From Hyphomicrobiaceae bacterium (GTDB lineage: Bacteria > Pseudomonadota > Alphaproteobacteria > Rhizobiales > Hyphomicrobiaceae): a stretch of DNA of 64,000 bases. The stretch is taken from positions 310,001 to 374,000 of the forward strand of contig JAURWC010000022.1 in assembly GCA_030655135.1 (NCBI GenBank), in the 5' to 3' direction. The translations under genes were made by a program, and so were the position numbers. Under the pieces are notes generated by a model that was not told the origin of the DNA, made no database searches, and saw only the letters and a list, made by a program, of their open reading frames with translations. Position 1 is the stretch's first letter. Each line of letters starts with the position of its first letter. Positions 56,868 through 64,000 of the stretch are shown here, piece by piece.

Positions 56868-57134
56868 ATGGTGTCGGAGATGTCGATCGACACGCATGGA
56901 TTTGTGAAGGCGTTGACCGCTGCGGGCGTCCCTGCGGCGCAGGCTGAGGCGCATGTCGAGGCGTTGCGGGACAAGGTTCTGCCTGAGCTTGCGACGCACC
57001 GGGACCTGAAAACGCTCAGCTTTGAGTTGCGGTCGGAAATGGCCAGCATTCGCACAGACATGTGGAAGATGTCATTTGCCGTTGTTCTGGCGACGGCAAC
57101 GCTGGTGACATTCCTGCAGAAGCTGCTCGCGTAG
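56868..57134 (+). CDS. DUF1640/CCDC90-like coiled-coil membrane protein, copy A
   Basis: 88 residues from ATG 56868 (other starts at 56808 and 56880). The core THGFVKALTAAGVP is followed by a short coiled coil and a C-terminal membrane segment (MSFAVVLATATLVTFLQKLL). This is the layout of bacterial DUF1640 proteins, related to mitochondrial MCUR1. Compared with copy B it has four extra residues (AEAH) and lacks an 11-residue segment. Confidence 0.75.
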   Translation: MVSEMSIDTHGFVKALTAAGVPAAQAEAHVEALRDKVLPELATHRDLKTLSFELRSEMASIRTDMWKMSFAVVLATATLVTFLQKLLA

Positions 57135-57205
57135 TTGGCGGACATTGCGAGCGCTGCTTGCGCTTCCGGACGATGTCGGAGCGGAACGTTGGCTGGGTTT
57201 GGGTC

Positions 57206-57493
57206 ATGGTGTCAGAGATGACGATCGACACGCATGGATATGTGAAGGCGCTGACTGCTGCGGGCGTCCCTGCGGCGCAGGTCGAGGCGTTGCGGGACAA
57301 GGTTCTGCCTGAGCTTGCGACGCACCAGGACCTGAAAGCGCTCAGCTTTGAGCTGAGGTCGGAAATGGGTGAACTGAAATCCGAACTGCGCAGCGAAATG
57401 GCCAGTATTCGCACGGACATGTGGAAGATGTCGTTTGCTGTTGTTTTGGCGACGGCAACGCTGGTGACGTTCCTGCAAAAGCTTCTCGGATAG
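57206..57493 (+). CDS. DUF1640/CCDC90-like coiled-coil membrane protein, copy B
   Basis: 95 residues from ATG 57206 (MVSEMTIDTHG). It is nearly identical to copy A but has an extra 11-residue coiled-coil segment (GELKSELRSEM). It ends 10 nt from the convergent gshB stop. Starts at 57173 and 57218 are also possible. Confidence 0.75.
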   Translation: MVSEMTIDTHGYVKALTAAGVPAAQVEALRDKVLPELATHQDLKALSFELRSEMGELKSELRSEMASIRTDMWKMSFAVVLATATLVTFLQKLLG

Positions 57494-57503
57494 CCGCGAC
57501 GTG

Positions 57504-58451
57504 CTAGCGCTGTTTTCGCTTGCGTTCGATGGCTTCCCAAATCAGCACGGCGATATCTGAGCCGCCAAATGCTTTCACCTGGCGTATGCCGGTTGGTGAG
57601 GTCACGTTGATTTCAGTCAGGTAGGGACCGATCACGTCGATGCCGGTGAAGAGCAGTCCGCGACGTTTGAGCTTCGGCGCGAGGCGGGCGCAGATCTCGC
57701 GATCGCGCGGCGTCAGACGAACCGGCTGCGCCGTGCCGCCGACGTGAAGATTGGAGCGTGTCTCGCCCTCGGCGGGGACGCGGTTGATGGCGCCCGCGAT
57801 CTCGCCGTCGATGAGAATGATGCGCTTGTCGCCGGCACGAACTTCCGCACGGTATTGCTGGACCATGAACGGCTCGCGGAAGACACCCTGAAACAGTTCG
57901 ACGAGGGCGGCGACGTTGGTGTCTTCGGGGCCAAGGCGAAAGACGCTGGCTCCGCCGTTGCCGTAAAGCGGCTTGACGATGATGTCTTTCATCTCGGCGC
58001 GGAATGCCAATACGTCTTCGAGCGAGCGGGTGATGATGGTCGGCGGCATCAAATCGAGGAAGTCGAGCACGAAGATCTTCTCGGGTGCGTTGCGCACCTG
58101 TGCTGGATCGTTGACGACCAGTGTCTTGGGGTGAATGCGCTCCAGCAGATGTGTCGTCGTGATGTAGGCCATGTCGAAAGGCGGGTCTTGCCGCAGCAGC
58201 ACGACATCGCGTTCGGCCAGATCAATCGTGCGGTGATTGGAAAGCTCGAAAGGCGAATTCGCCATATCGGCAAGCTTGAGCGTTGCGCCGCGGGCGCGAA
58301 GCGTGTTGCCATGCAGGGCAAGATCCTGCGGCGTGTAATAGAAGATGTCATGTCCGCGCCGCTGCGCCTCCAGCAGGATCGCAAAGGTGCTGTCGCCACG
58401 AATGTCGATCCGGTCGATCGGATCCATCTGGCAGGCGATTTTCAGCGGCAT
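57504..58451 (-). CDS. gshB: Glutathione synthetase
   Basis: 315 residues from ATG 58451 ([13 protein letters not shown]). ATP-grasp fold: [15 protein letters not shown] is the P-loop-like motif, and [14 protein letters not shown] the C-terminal metal/GSH site. An N-terminal extension to 58637 has no similarity and is rejected. Gene order rsmI-yraN-gshB is usual in Rhizobiales. Confidence 0.97.
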   Translation of the reverse strand: MPLKIACQMDPIDRIDIRGDSTFAILLEAQRRGHDIFYYTPQDLALHGNTLRARGATLKLADMANSPFELSNHRTIDLAERDVVLLRQDPPFDMAYITTTHLLERIHPKTLVVNDPAQVRNAPEKIFVLDFLDLMPPTIITRSLEDVLAFRAEMKDIIVKPLYGNGGASVFRLGPEDTNVAALVELFQGVFREPFMVQQYRAEVRAGDKRIILIDGEIAGAINRVPAEGETRSNLHVGGTAQPVRLTPRDREICARLAPKLKRRGLLFTGIDVIGPYLTEINVTSPTGIRQVKAFGGSDIAVLIWEAIERKRKQR

Positions 58452-58531
58452 GGCGTTATCCGTTCTGGCGGCGTCGAGGTGGTAGCGAATTTCACAGGCG
58501 GATGGCAAGCCCGGTAGGAGGTCTGGCCGCG

Positions 58532-58906
58532 TCAGAGGCTGTTTGGAAGATGCCGCGGCCACTTGCCGGCGGCGAGGAAAATCGCGTCGAAGCAGATGTC
58601 GTGCTGGCGGTGTCGTGCGTGCCGGGCCAGCCAGCACTCTGCCGCGCGGCGGATGCGCTGGCGCTGCGCGTTACCGATTGAGGCCTCGCAGGCCTCTAGC
58701 GTTGGCCGGCGCTTCACCTCTATGAACGCGAGCCGCTTGCCGCGGCAAGCCACCAGATCGACCTCGCCTGCCGGCGATTGGAAGCGGCGGGCGAGGATAC
58801 GGTAGCCTTTGGCGACAAGGAAGGCGGCGGCTAGATATTCCGAAACGTGGCCCCGGCGGTATCGCGCCTGCCGTTCAGTCTTGTGTTTGCCAGCGTCTGC
58901 GGTCAC
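58532..58906 (-). CDS. YraN family (UPF0102) endonuclease-like protein
   Basis: 124 residues. [21 protein letters not shown] carries the PD-(D/E)XK residues Asp50, Glu63 and Lys65. The function is unknown; the fold is like Holliday-junction resolvases. It overlaps rsmI by 4 bp. Confidence 0.94.
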   Translation of the reverse strand: MTADAGKHKTERQARYRRGHVSEYLAAAFLVAKGYRILARRFQSPAGEVDLVACRGKRLAFIEVKRRPTLEACEASIGNAQRQRIRRAAECWLARHARHRQHDICFDAIFLAAGKWPRHLPNSL

Positions 58907-59832
58907 GCGCCGCGCTCCTTGAGGGTGAGGCCGATCTCGTAGACGCGCGCCTTTGGAACGCCAAGCACCTCGGACACCACGCGTGCGGCATCGCGCAGGC
59001 TCATCGTTTCCAACGCCGCTTTAAGTTTGCCGGCGACGAGTTCGTCGGTGACAGCGATCGGGCCGGGCGGCCCCACCAGGATGACGATCTCGCCGCGCGT
59101 GTCTCCCTTCGAATAAGCATCCGCAAGCTCGGCAAGCGGGCCGCGCCGGACGTCCTCATGCAGCTTCGTCAATTCGCGGGCCACTGCTGCCGGCCGGTCT
59201 CCCAGCACAGATGCGAGATCGCGCAGCGTTTCGCCGATGCGTGTCGGAGCTTCGAAGAACACGAGCGTACCCGGTACGCTGACGAGCTCTTTGATGCGCG
59301 TCTGGCGGGCGCCGTCGCGCGTGGGAAGGAAGCCCGCGAAAAAGAACGCGTCGGTCGGCAGGCCGGCGGCGGTCAATGCCGTCAGCGTGGCGGACGCGCC
59401 GGGTATGGCGATGATGTCGTGCTGAGCGGCAGCGGCCTCGCGAACCAGCTTGAAGCCAGGGTCAGAAATCAGCGGCGTGCCCGCGTCCGAGATCAGGGCC
59501 ACGGCACGGCCGGCGGCCAGGTCATCGAGGATGTGGGCGCGTTGCGAGCTGGCGTTGTGCTCGTGATAGGGCTTGAGAACCGTATCGATTGCGTAATGCG
59601 CGAGCAGCGTGCGGCTGTGACGCGTATCTTCGCAGTAGATGACGTCAGCCCGAGCCAGCACGGTGAGAGCGCGCAGCGAGATGTCGGACAGATTGCCGAT
59701 CGGCGTGGCGACGAGATAGAGCGCCGGCGGCAAAACCTGAGCGAGCCCGCGTTCGAGCTCGGCTGCAACGCGTGGCGGCAGGCGGGCGTAGTGGGCAGGG
59801 CGTGGCGTGGAGTCGGAAGGTTTGGCCGTCAT
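58903..59832 (-). CDS. rsmI: 16S rRNA C1402 2'-O-methyltransferase
   Basis: 309 residues. LYLVATPIGNLSDIS, YCEDTRHSRTLL and ALISDAGTPLISDPG are diagnostic of RsmI, which methylates 16S rRNA at C1402. First gene of rsmI-yraN-gshB. The usual upstream LppC-type gene is not there. Confidence 0.97.
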   Translation of the reverse strand: MTAKPSDSTPRPAHYARLPPRVAAELERGLAQVLPPALYLVATPIGNLSDISLRALTVLARADVIYCEDTRHSRTLLAHYAIDTVLKPYHEHNASSQRAHILDDLAAGRAVALISDAGTPLISDPGFKLVREAAAAQHDIIAIPGASATLTALTAAGLPTDAFFFAGFLPTRDGARQTRIKELVSVPGTLVFFEAPTRIGETLRDLASVLGDRPAAVARELTKLHEDVRRGPLAELADAYSKGDTRGEIVILVGPPGPIAVTDELVAGKLKAALETMSLRDAARVVSEVLGVPKARVYEIGLTLKERGA

Positions 59833-59966
59833 CGTGCATCGCTTGTTGCTTCAGCCCATCAGGGTAGAGCGAATGCGGCCGGCATGAAACGGCTAATGGC
59901 CTTGTTTTGAAGGCTGGTTCACGTCTTCGTGGCGGGCTCAGCGCTCGCATTGCAAGCGATAAGGCT

Positions 59967-60308
59967 CTAGGCCGCAGATGCCCTGCGGGGTTGCGCCGGA
60001 ACGGCGGGTGCGGCTGGCAGATGATATAAGGCGGCGCCTGAGCGGACGGCTGGTACGGTCATGACGGCGGAAAGGTCTCTGATCAGCTCTTTGAGCGCGT
60101 AGGAAGCGGCGTCGAGCTGGTCTTCAGCGGTGGCGTGATAGCGGCTGGTATTGAATGAGCGCTCGCGGAACACGGAGATCTGGTCCGTCAATCGCGCCAT
60201 CTGTTCATCGAGCGACAGCGGCGACGCGTGTACTGCAAACCGGCCGGCCGGTGCGAGGGTTTGCGATGAACGCGTGAAGCGCCCGATAAGAAATGAAAGA
60301 AATGACAT
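59967..60308 (-). CDS. Hypothetical protein
   Basis: 113 residues from ATG 60308, preceded by GGAAAG; an extension to 60398 adds 30 residues. Basic N-terminus (FLSFLIGRFTRSS), a helical middle (SLDEQMARLTDQISVFRERSF, EDQLDAASYALKELIRDL) and an Ala/Pro-rich tail. No family recognised. Confidence 0.55.
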   Translation of the reverse strand: MSFLSFLIGRFTRSSQTLAPAGRFAVHASPLSLDEQMARLTDQISVFRERSFNTSRYHATAEDQLDAASYALKELIRDLSAVMTVPAVRSGAALYHLPAAPAVPAQPRRASAA

Positions 60309-60406
60309 TTCGCTTTCCGCAGGTTTGGGATTTGAAACGCGAAACGCGTTGGTAAACTGGGGTTTAATGACGGTGAATCTATTCGCCGGATTTGACAAGC
60401 CAAATC

Positions 60407-60431
60407 ATGAGGTTTGCGGTTGCAACCTCAT
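60407..60431. other. Hairpin between DUF1287 and hypothetical gene
   Basis: ATGAGGTT at 60407-60414 and AACCTCAT at 60424-60431 form an 8-bp stem extended by two G-C pairs past a bulge, with a GGTT loop, in AT-rich sequence. No T-run; an attenuator or operator is possible. Confidence 0.5.
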
Positions 60432-60475
60432 TTAGTTGATTAATATCTTATTAAGACTTTAGACGGCGGGCCGCG

Positions 60476-61987
60476 TCAAAGGCCATTCGGTTTGCGTGCG
60501 TCAACCGAGCCTGTCGTGCGAAGCGTGATTGGTGTTGCGGGCGACGTAACCGCGAAGGGCCGGGCCGGAGAGGTCGCCAGCTGAGGGGGCAGCGGTGGCC
60601 GGTTGGCGCCGTCATAGCGATAGTGGCCGGTGATGCGGTCGACGAACAGCCCGTCTTCCATCTGCGGGCCCCAGCCGCGATTGTGAATGATCATCGGGCG
60701 GCCGGAGGGCCCCCGCTCGGCTGCTACAACGGCAATGTGAGACCGCGACCCCGAGTTCTGCGGGCGCCAGTAGGTTACGATATCGCCCGGCAGATAGTCT
60801 TCGCCAAAGGGCGTTATGGGCAGCGTTTGGCCATAGCGGGCGAGAAACCGGCGCAGGGTTTCGGTACGGCGATGATCGATATTTGGGTCACCGGCGCCGA
60901 GGCGCGAGGCCTGGACCAGCGTTTGAAGATCGACGCCAAGCGCGCGATAGGCGCGGATAACGACGTCGGTGCAGACGCCGTAGAGGGCTGGAACGTCGCC
61001 GCCGGCGCGAGAAATCTGCCGGTATTTGTCGTCGTAGATGACGAAGTGCTTCAGCTGGCTTACCGCTGCGACGGCAAGGCGTTCGCCGAATGGTGCAGAT
61101 GCGGCAGGGCCTTCGTCGAGGTCGTCGGCGGGTGCCGCAGCAGACGCGTAGGTGACGGGGCAGCTGGTCTCATAGGGCGCCGGCGGGATCGGCAGCAGCA
61201 GATTCGGGCTGCGCGGCGGAGCCAGCATGGCAACGGTTTGCCGTGGTGTCGAAACCGCGGGCGGCGCAACGGCCGGGGCGCTCGGTAACAGCGGCGCAAC
61301 GCTCACTAAGCCCGAAAACTGCGGTGATGCGGTTGCCATTCGGGCTCTCGCCGGCTCGCGCTCGGCGAGCTGTGAAGGTGGCAACTGCCAGCTTAACGCC
61401 TCTATGGCCGGCGCCTGGAGCGTGTCGAACTCGGGCGCGTGCGTATTTGCGGCCACGGAATGTGCCGGCGGAAGTGCCGCTACGGTGGTGGAGTGGAACT
61501 CTGCTGCCCGGGCTGGGGGCAGTGCGATCCGGGGCGTCGCAGCGGTGCGTACGGCCGGCTGGCCCAGCGGCGCTAATACCTCGGCATTTGCCGTTTCGGT
61601 GGCGACGGGGGCCAAGGCGGGCATTTGTACAACGTCGGCAACGGGCCGAGCCGCGTCGTGGGGCGTCTGCGCGATCAGGTCCTTCAGGGTCGGGAAGTTG
61701 TGCAGCGCGGGGACGATGGCGATGACCAGCGCCATGATGAAGAACGGCAAAAGCAGAAGGCGAAATGCCTGCCGGTCGTCACGAGAGTCAATCAACAACG
61801 GATTGGGCCGGCGGTAGATCGTCGCCGGTTCATTGCGGCGGGCCGGATGCTGCCGCCGTGGGTCGGGCCGCGACTGCGTTGGCGCCCGCCGCGTGGAATG
61901 GGCGACGAGGGGCGCAGCCTGCGCGCCGTGGGCGCGTGCCGGTTTTGCCGCCGTCTTGCGTGGCTTGGTTTTGTGGGCCTTCTTCAC
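60476..61987 (-). CDS. DUF1287 domain protein with long Pro/Ala stalk
   Basis: 503 residues. Basic N-terminus, one membrane segment (LLLPFFIMALVIAIVPAL near residue 77), an Ala/Pro-rich linker of about 180 residues, and a C-terminal DUF1287 domain (about 310-470) with YGVCTDVVIRAYRALG and RSHIAVV, an NlpC/P60-like fold with possible Cys-His catalysis. It is probably a membrane-tethered periplasmic enzyme. Confidence 0.85.
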   Translation of the reverse strand: MKKAHKTKPRKTAAKPARAHGAQAAPLVAHSTRRAPTQSRPDPRRQHPARRNEPATIYRRPNPLLIDSRDDRQAFRLLLLPFFIMALVIAIVPALHNFPTLKDLIAQTPHDAARPVADVVQMPALAPVATETANAEVLAPLGQPAVRTAATPRIALPPARAAEFHSTTVAALPPAHSVAANTHAPEFDTLQAPAIEALSWQLPPSQLAEREPARARMATASPQFSGLVSVAPLLPSAPAVAPPAVSTPRQTVAMLAPPRSPNLLLPIPPAPYETSCPVTYASAAAPADDLDEGPAASAPFGERLAVAAVSQLKHFVIYDDKYRQISRAGGDVPALYGVCTDVVIRAYRALGVDLQTLVQASRLGAGDPNIDHRRTETLRRFLARYGQTLPITPFGEDYLPGDIVTYWRPQNSGSRSHIAVVAAERGPSGRPMIIHNRGWGPQMEDGLFVDRITGHYRYDGANRPPLPPQLATSPARPFAVTSPATPITLRTTGSVDARKPNGL

Positions 61988-62070
61988 GCGTACCCGCCCG
62001 CTGGCGCAATTGCCATCCCGATATATGAAGCATAGGCGCTAAAGGCCTGTTGCGCCATCGTAAATTTGGT

Positions 62071-62958
62071 TCAGTTGGCGGGTGGCAGGCCAATCATCGT
62101 GCGAATGTCGGCCGGGGTGGTGCCTGCCTGCCGCAAACTGGCCAAGCTGGTATCGCGCGCGCTTTTGGCAAGTTTGCGGCCCTCTACGTCAGTTATCAGC
62201 CGGTGGTGATGATAAAGCGGTGCCGGCAGATCGAGCAGGACTTGCAGTAGCCGATGCAAGTCCGTCGCGGCGTACAGGTCCATGCCGCGGGTGACGTGGG
62301 TGACGTTCTGCCTGGCGTCGTCCACGACCACTGACAGGTGATAGCTCGACGGCACATCCTTGCGCACGATGATGGTATCGCCCCATCGCTCGGGGCGGGC
62401 GCGGACCGTTTCCGTGGTCCCGTCAGCGGCGATGGATGTGAACGCCAAGGGTGTTCCCTTGAGGCGCGCGCGAGCGAGCTCAAGGGCGCGGTCCATGTCC
62501 AGCCGCAGCGCGAAAGGGTCTCCGCGCTGTTTTCGGGCGGCGACTTCGGCCGCCGGCATGTGCTTGTGCAGACCAGGATAGATTGGGGCGCCGTCGGGAT
62601 CGACCGCGTTGGGCCGCTTGCCCGCGGCGATGTCCTGGCGCGTTGCGAAGCAGGGATAGAGCAGGCCGAGCGCTTCGAGACGTGCGGCGGCCTCACGATA
62701 GACGCTAAAGTGCTGCGACTGCCGTAGCACGGGCTCTTCCCACGTCAGGCCGAGCCACGCCAGATCTTCCAGTTGGCTGGCGATGTGCGCCTCGGTGCAT
62801 CGCGCCGTGTCGATGTCTTCGATGCGCACAAGGAAGCGGCCGCCGAGACTGCGCGCCATGTCGAAGCCTGTCAGCGCGGACAGTGCATGCCCAAGATGCA
62901 GCTGTCCGTTCGGGCTCGGAGCAAAACGCAAGACTGGGCTATCACCGGCCGCCGTCAC
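62071..62958 (-). CDS. gluQ: Glutamyl-Q tRNA(Asp) synthetase
   Basis: 295 residues. RFAPSPNGQLHLGHALSAL and KLAKS (near 265) are the class I signatures of the GluRS catalytic core; the anticodon-binding half is absent, as in GluQ-RS, which glutamylates queuosine on tRNA-Asp. It overlaps the next gene by 4 bp. Confidence 0.96.
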   Translation of the reverse strand: MTAAGDSPVLRFAPSPNGQLHLGHALSALTGFDMARSLGGRFLVRIEDIDTARCTEAHIASQLEDLAWLGLTWEEPVLRQSQHFSVYREAAARLEALGLLYPCFATRQDIAAGKRPNAVDPDGAPIYPGLHKHMPAAEVAARKQRGDPFALRLDMDRALELARARLKGTPLAFTSIAADGTTETVRARPERWGDTIIVRKDVPSSYHLSVVVDDARQNVTHVTRGMDLYAATDLHRLLQVLLDLPAPLYHHHRLITDVEGRKLAKSARDTSLASLRQAGTTPADIRTMIGLPPAN

Positions 62959-63485
62959 TCGCAGCGGCCGCCTTCGCCTGAGCCGGGCCGGAACGTGGGC
63001 GCGATTTCCTCGACGACGCGGTCGTACCGGCTGCGCTCAGCAGTTGGATACAGCATCGCCCAGCTGTTGATGTAGCGGCCCGAGCACGTGAAGCTGACGC
63101 GTTCGTAGAACATCATGGCCCCGATGGTGCCGGAGATCACGAACCAGGTGCGCCGCACCGGTGCGTAATCCAGCTGCGCGCCGCGATAGTTTTCTTGCAG
63201 CAACTGCGTCCTGTAAGCGTCAAGGCTGGCGCCGGATTCGTTGAGGAACGAGCCAACGAGCAGCCGTGCGTTTCCGTCTGCGGAAACGAGAATGCGGCCT
63301 TCCGGCTCTGCTGCCTTTTCGGAGAATACAGCCGCCGGATAGCTGATTTCCGAGCCACTGCGCGCGTCGACGATTTCGATCCAGCCGCTTGTGGCGGACG
63401 GTTTTTCGGGCACGGCTGAGGCGGGTATTGCAAAGGCTGCAGCGAGAAGAAGAGTGAGGATCGGGGTTGAGCGTTGGGCGGGCAT
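62955..63485 (-). CDS. Hypothetical secreted protein
   Basis: 176 residues from ATG 63485 (8 residues shorter than the longest frame). Signal peptide ending near IPASAVPEKPS. Two Cys in the C-terminal half (TCSGRY, GRCE). No family recognised. It overlaps gluQ by 4 bp. Confidence 0.6.
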   Translation of the reverse strand: MPAQRSTPILTLLLAAAFAIPASAVPEKPSATSGWIEIVDARSGSEISYPAAVFSEKAAEPEGRILVSADGNARLLVGSFLNESGASLDAYRTQLLQENYRGAQLDYAPVRRTWFVISGTIGAMMFYERVSFTCSGRYINSWAMLYPTAERSRYDRVVEEIAPTFRPGSGEGGRCE

Positions 63486-63551
63486 CGCCACATACTCCAT
63501 GCATGCCATTCAAGATCTTGCGATCGTGACCAGTGTACGCTTAGAGCGATT

Positions 63552-64000
63552 ATGCCGAAACAGCCGTCGCAACCTATGAGCAGAAATCTTTCACGCGCCC
63601 GATTGATCGAGAGCGACGATGACGTGCGTGCCGGCATTCGCGCGCTGCGGCGCAAATGTGAGGCGGTGCGGCGCATGCACGATGTGGTCGGCGATCCGCC
63701 GTTGCGGCGCTACACAGCGGATTTCGAGGCGCTCGCGCGCATCGTGGTTGGCCAGCAGCTGTCGATTGCGAGTGCAGGGGCGATCTGGGGGCGTGTGGCC
63801 GCACTCGGACCGGTGACCGCCCAGGCGATGCTGAAGCATAAGCCGGAGCGGCTGGCGGCTGCGGGGCTTTCAGGCGGTAAGATCAGAACGTTGCAGGCGC
63901 TGTCGTCTGCGGTGGCGCAGGATGGTTTGGACTTTGCCGAACTTGTACAGCTTGGCGACGAGGCCGTGCGCGAGCGGCTGGTACAGATCCACGGCATAGG
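63552..64000 (+). CDS. DNA-3-methyladenine glycosylase (HhH-GPD), 5' part
   Basis: About 149 codons from ATG 63552 (or 63576); cut by the window edge. FEALARIVVGQQLSIASAGAIW and the start of the helix-hairpin-helix (LVQIHGIG) match AlkA-type glycosylases that remove alkylated purines. The catalytic Asp is outside the window. Confidence 0.9.
   Translation, partial: MPKQPSQPMSRNLSRARLIESDDDVRAGIRALRRKCEAVRRMHDVVGDPPLRRYTADFEALARIVVGQQLSIASAGAIWGRVAALGPVTAQAMLKHKPERLAAAGLSGGKIRTLQALSSAVAQDGLDFAELVQLGDEAVRERLVQIHGI

Larger units (their letters stand above)
56845..57493. repeat. Recent tandem duplication of a small gene
   Basis: Two near-identical DNA units lie 338 nt apart (about 56845-57170 and 57183-57493+). 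The first 31 nt of both units read GGAACGTTGGCTGGG then TTTGGGTCATGGTGTC. The following gene and part of the 3' flank are also similar; the flank in unit 1 looks like a decayed copy of the gshB end. Confidence 0.85.

Overview
The window looks like a chromosomal segment of a high-GC alphaproteobacterium, most likely of the order Hyphomicrobiales (Rhizobiales). I infer this from gene order and family content, not from a database search. Supporting items are leuS-lptE-holA in one strand block, tesB-glnK-amtB, comF-grxC-nitrilase-DUF1178, rsmI-yraN-gshB, and a five-gene bioBFDAZ operon with a BioZ-type ketoacyl synthase. No insertion sequence, integrase, phage gene, rRNA or CRISPR array was seen. 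Two genes are cut by the window edges: a PfkB/adenosine kinase on the left and a DNA-3-methyladenine glycosylase on the right.

Layout. 1-9.2 kb: adenosine kinase, DNA polymerase III delta, LPS-assembly lipoprotein and leucyl-tRNA synthetase on the minus strand. A Fic enzyme gene then sits between divergent leuS and yggS, preceded by an array of ATATGTC half-sites that runs into its own start codon. An orphan lipoprotein and a conserved unknown follow. 9.2-20.9 kb: a first ammonium transporter, DapC-type aminotransferase, FtsK, LolA, a cyclic-nucleotide-binding protein, an OmpR-type regulator, an L,D-transpeptidase, then amtB-glnK (with a sigma-54-like promoter) and tesB. 20.9-30.7 kb: ubiquinone hydroxylase, MutT, a HigBA toxin-antitoxin pair, a methyltransferase, ComF, glutaredoxin, nitrilase, DUF1178, an FAH-family hydrolase, PhoX and a GntR regulator. 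31-36.2 kb: bioBFDAZ. 36.2-43 kb: MntH with a Fur/Mur-like box, a GMC oxidoreductase, a CHASE2 adenylate cyclase and a convergent FecR-domain protein. 43-48.2 kb: a LysR regulator divergent from an old-yellow-enzyme / deacetylase / alcohol dehydrogenase / cupin / VOC run that looks like an electrophile-stress operon. 48.2-57.5 kb: RmuC, an amino-acid permease, an ABC exporter, tRNA-Ala(CGC), YggT, DUF167, FolD, ComM and a recent tandem duplication of a small coiled-coil membrane protein. 57.5-64 kb: GshB, YraN, RsmI, a DUF1287 protein, GluQ and the partial glycosylase.

Most genes are housekeeping. The points that most deserve a second look are the Fic operator array, the tandem DUF1640-like duplication with coiled-coil-sized indels, several perfect palindromes placed directly before single genes (mntH, phoX, the LysR gene), a nested dyad between the GntR gene and bioB, and the cyclase/FecR pair. 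All calls are from reading the sequence; no alignment or search was run.
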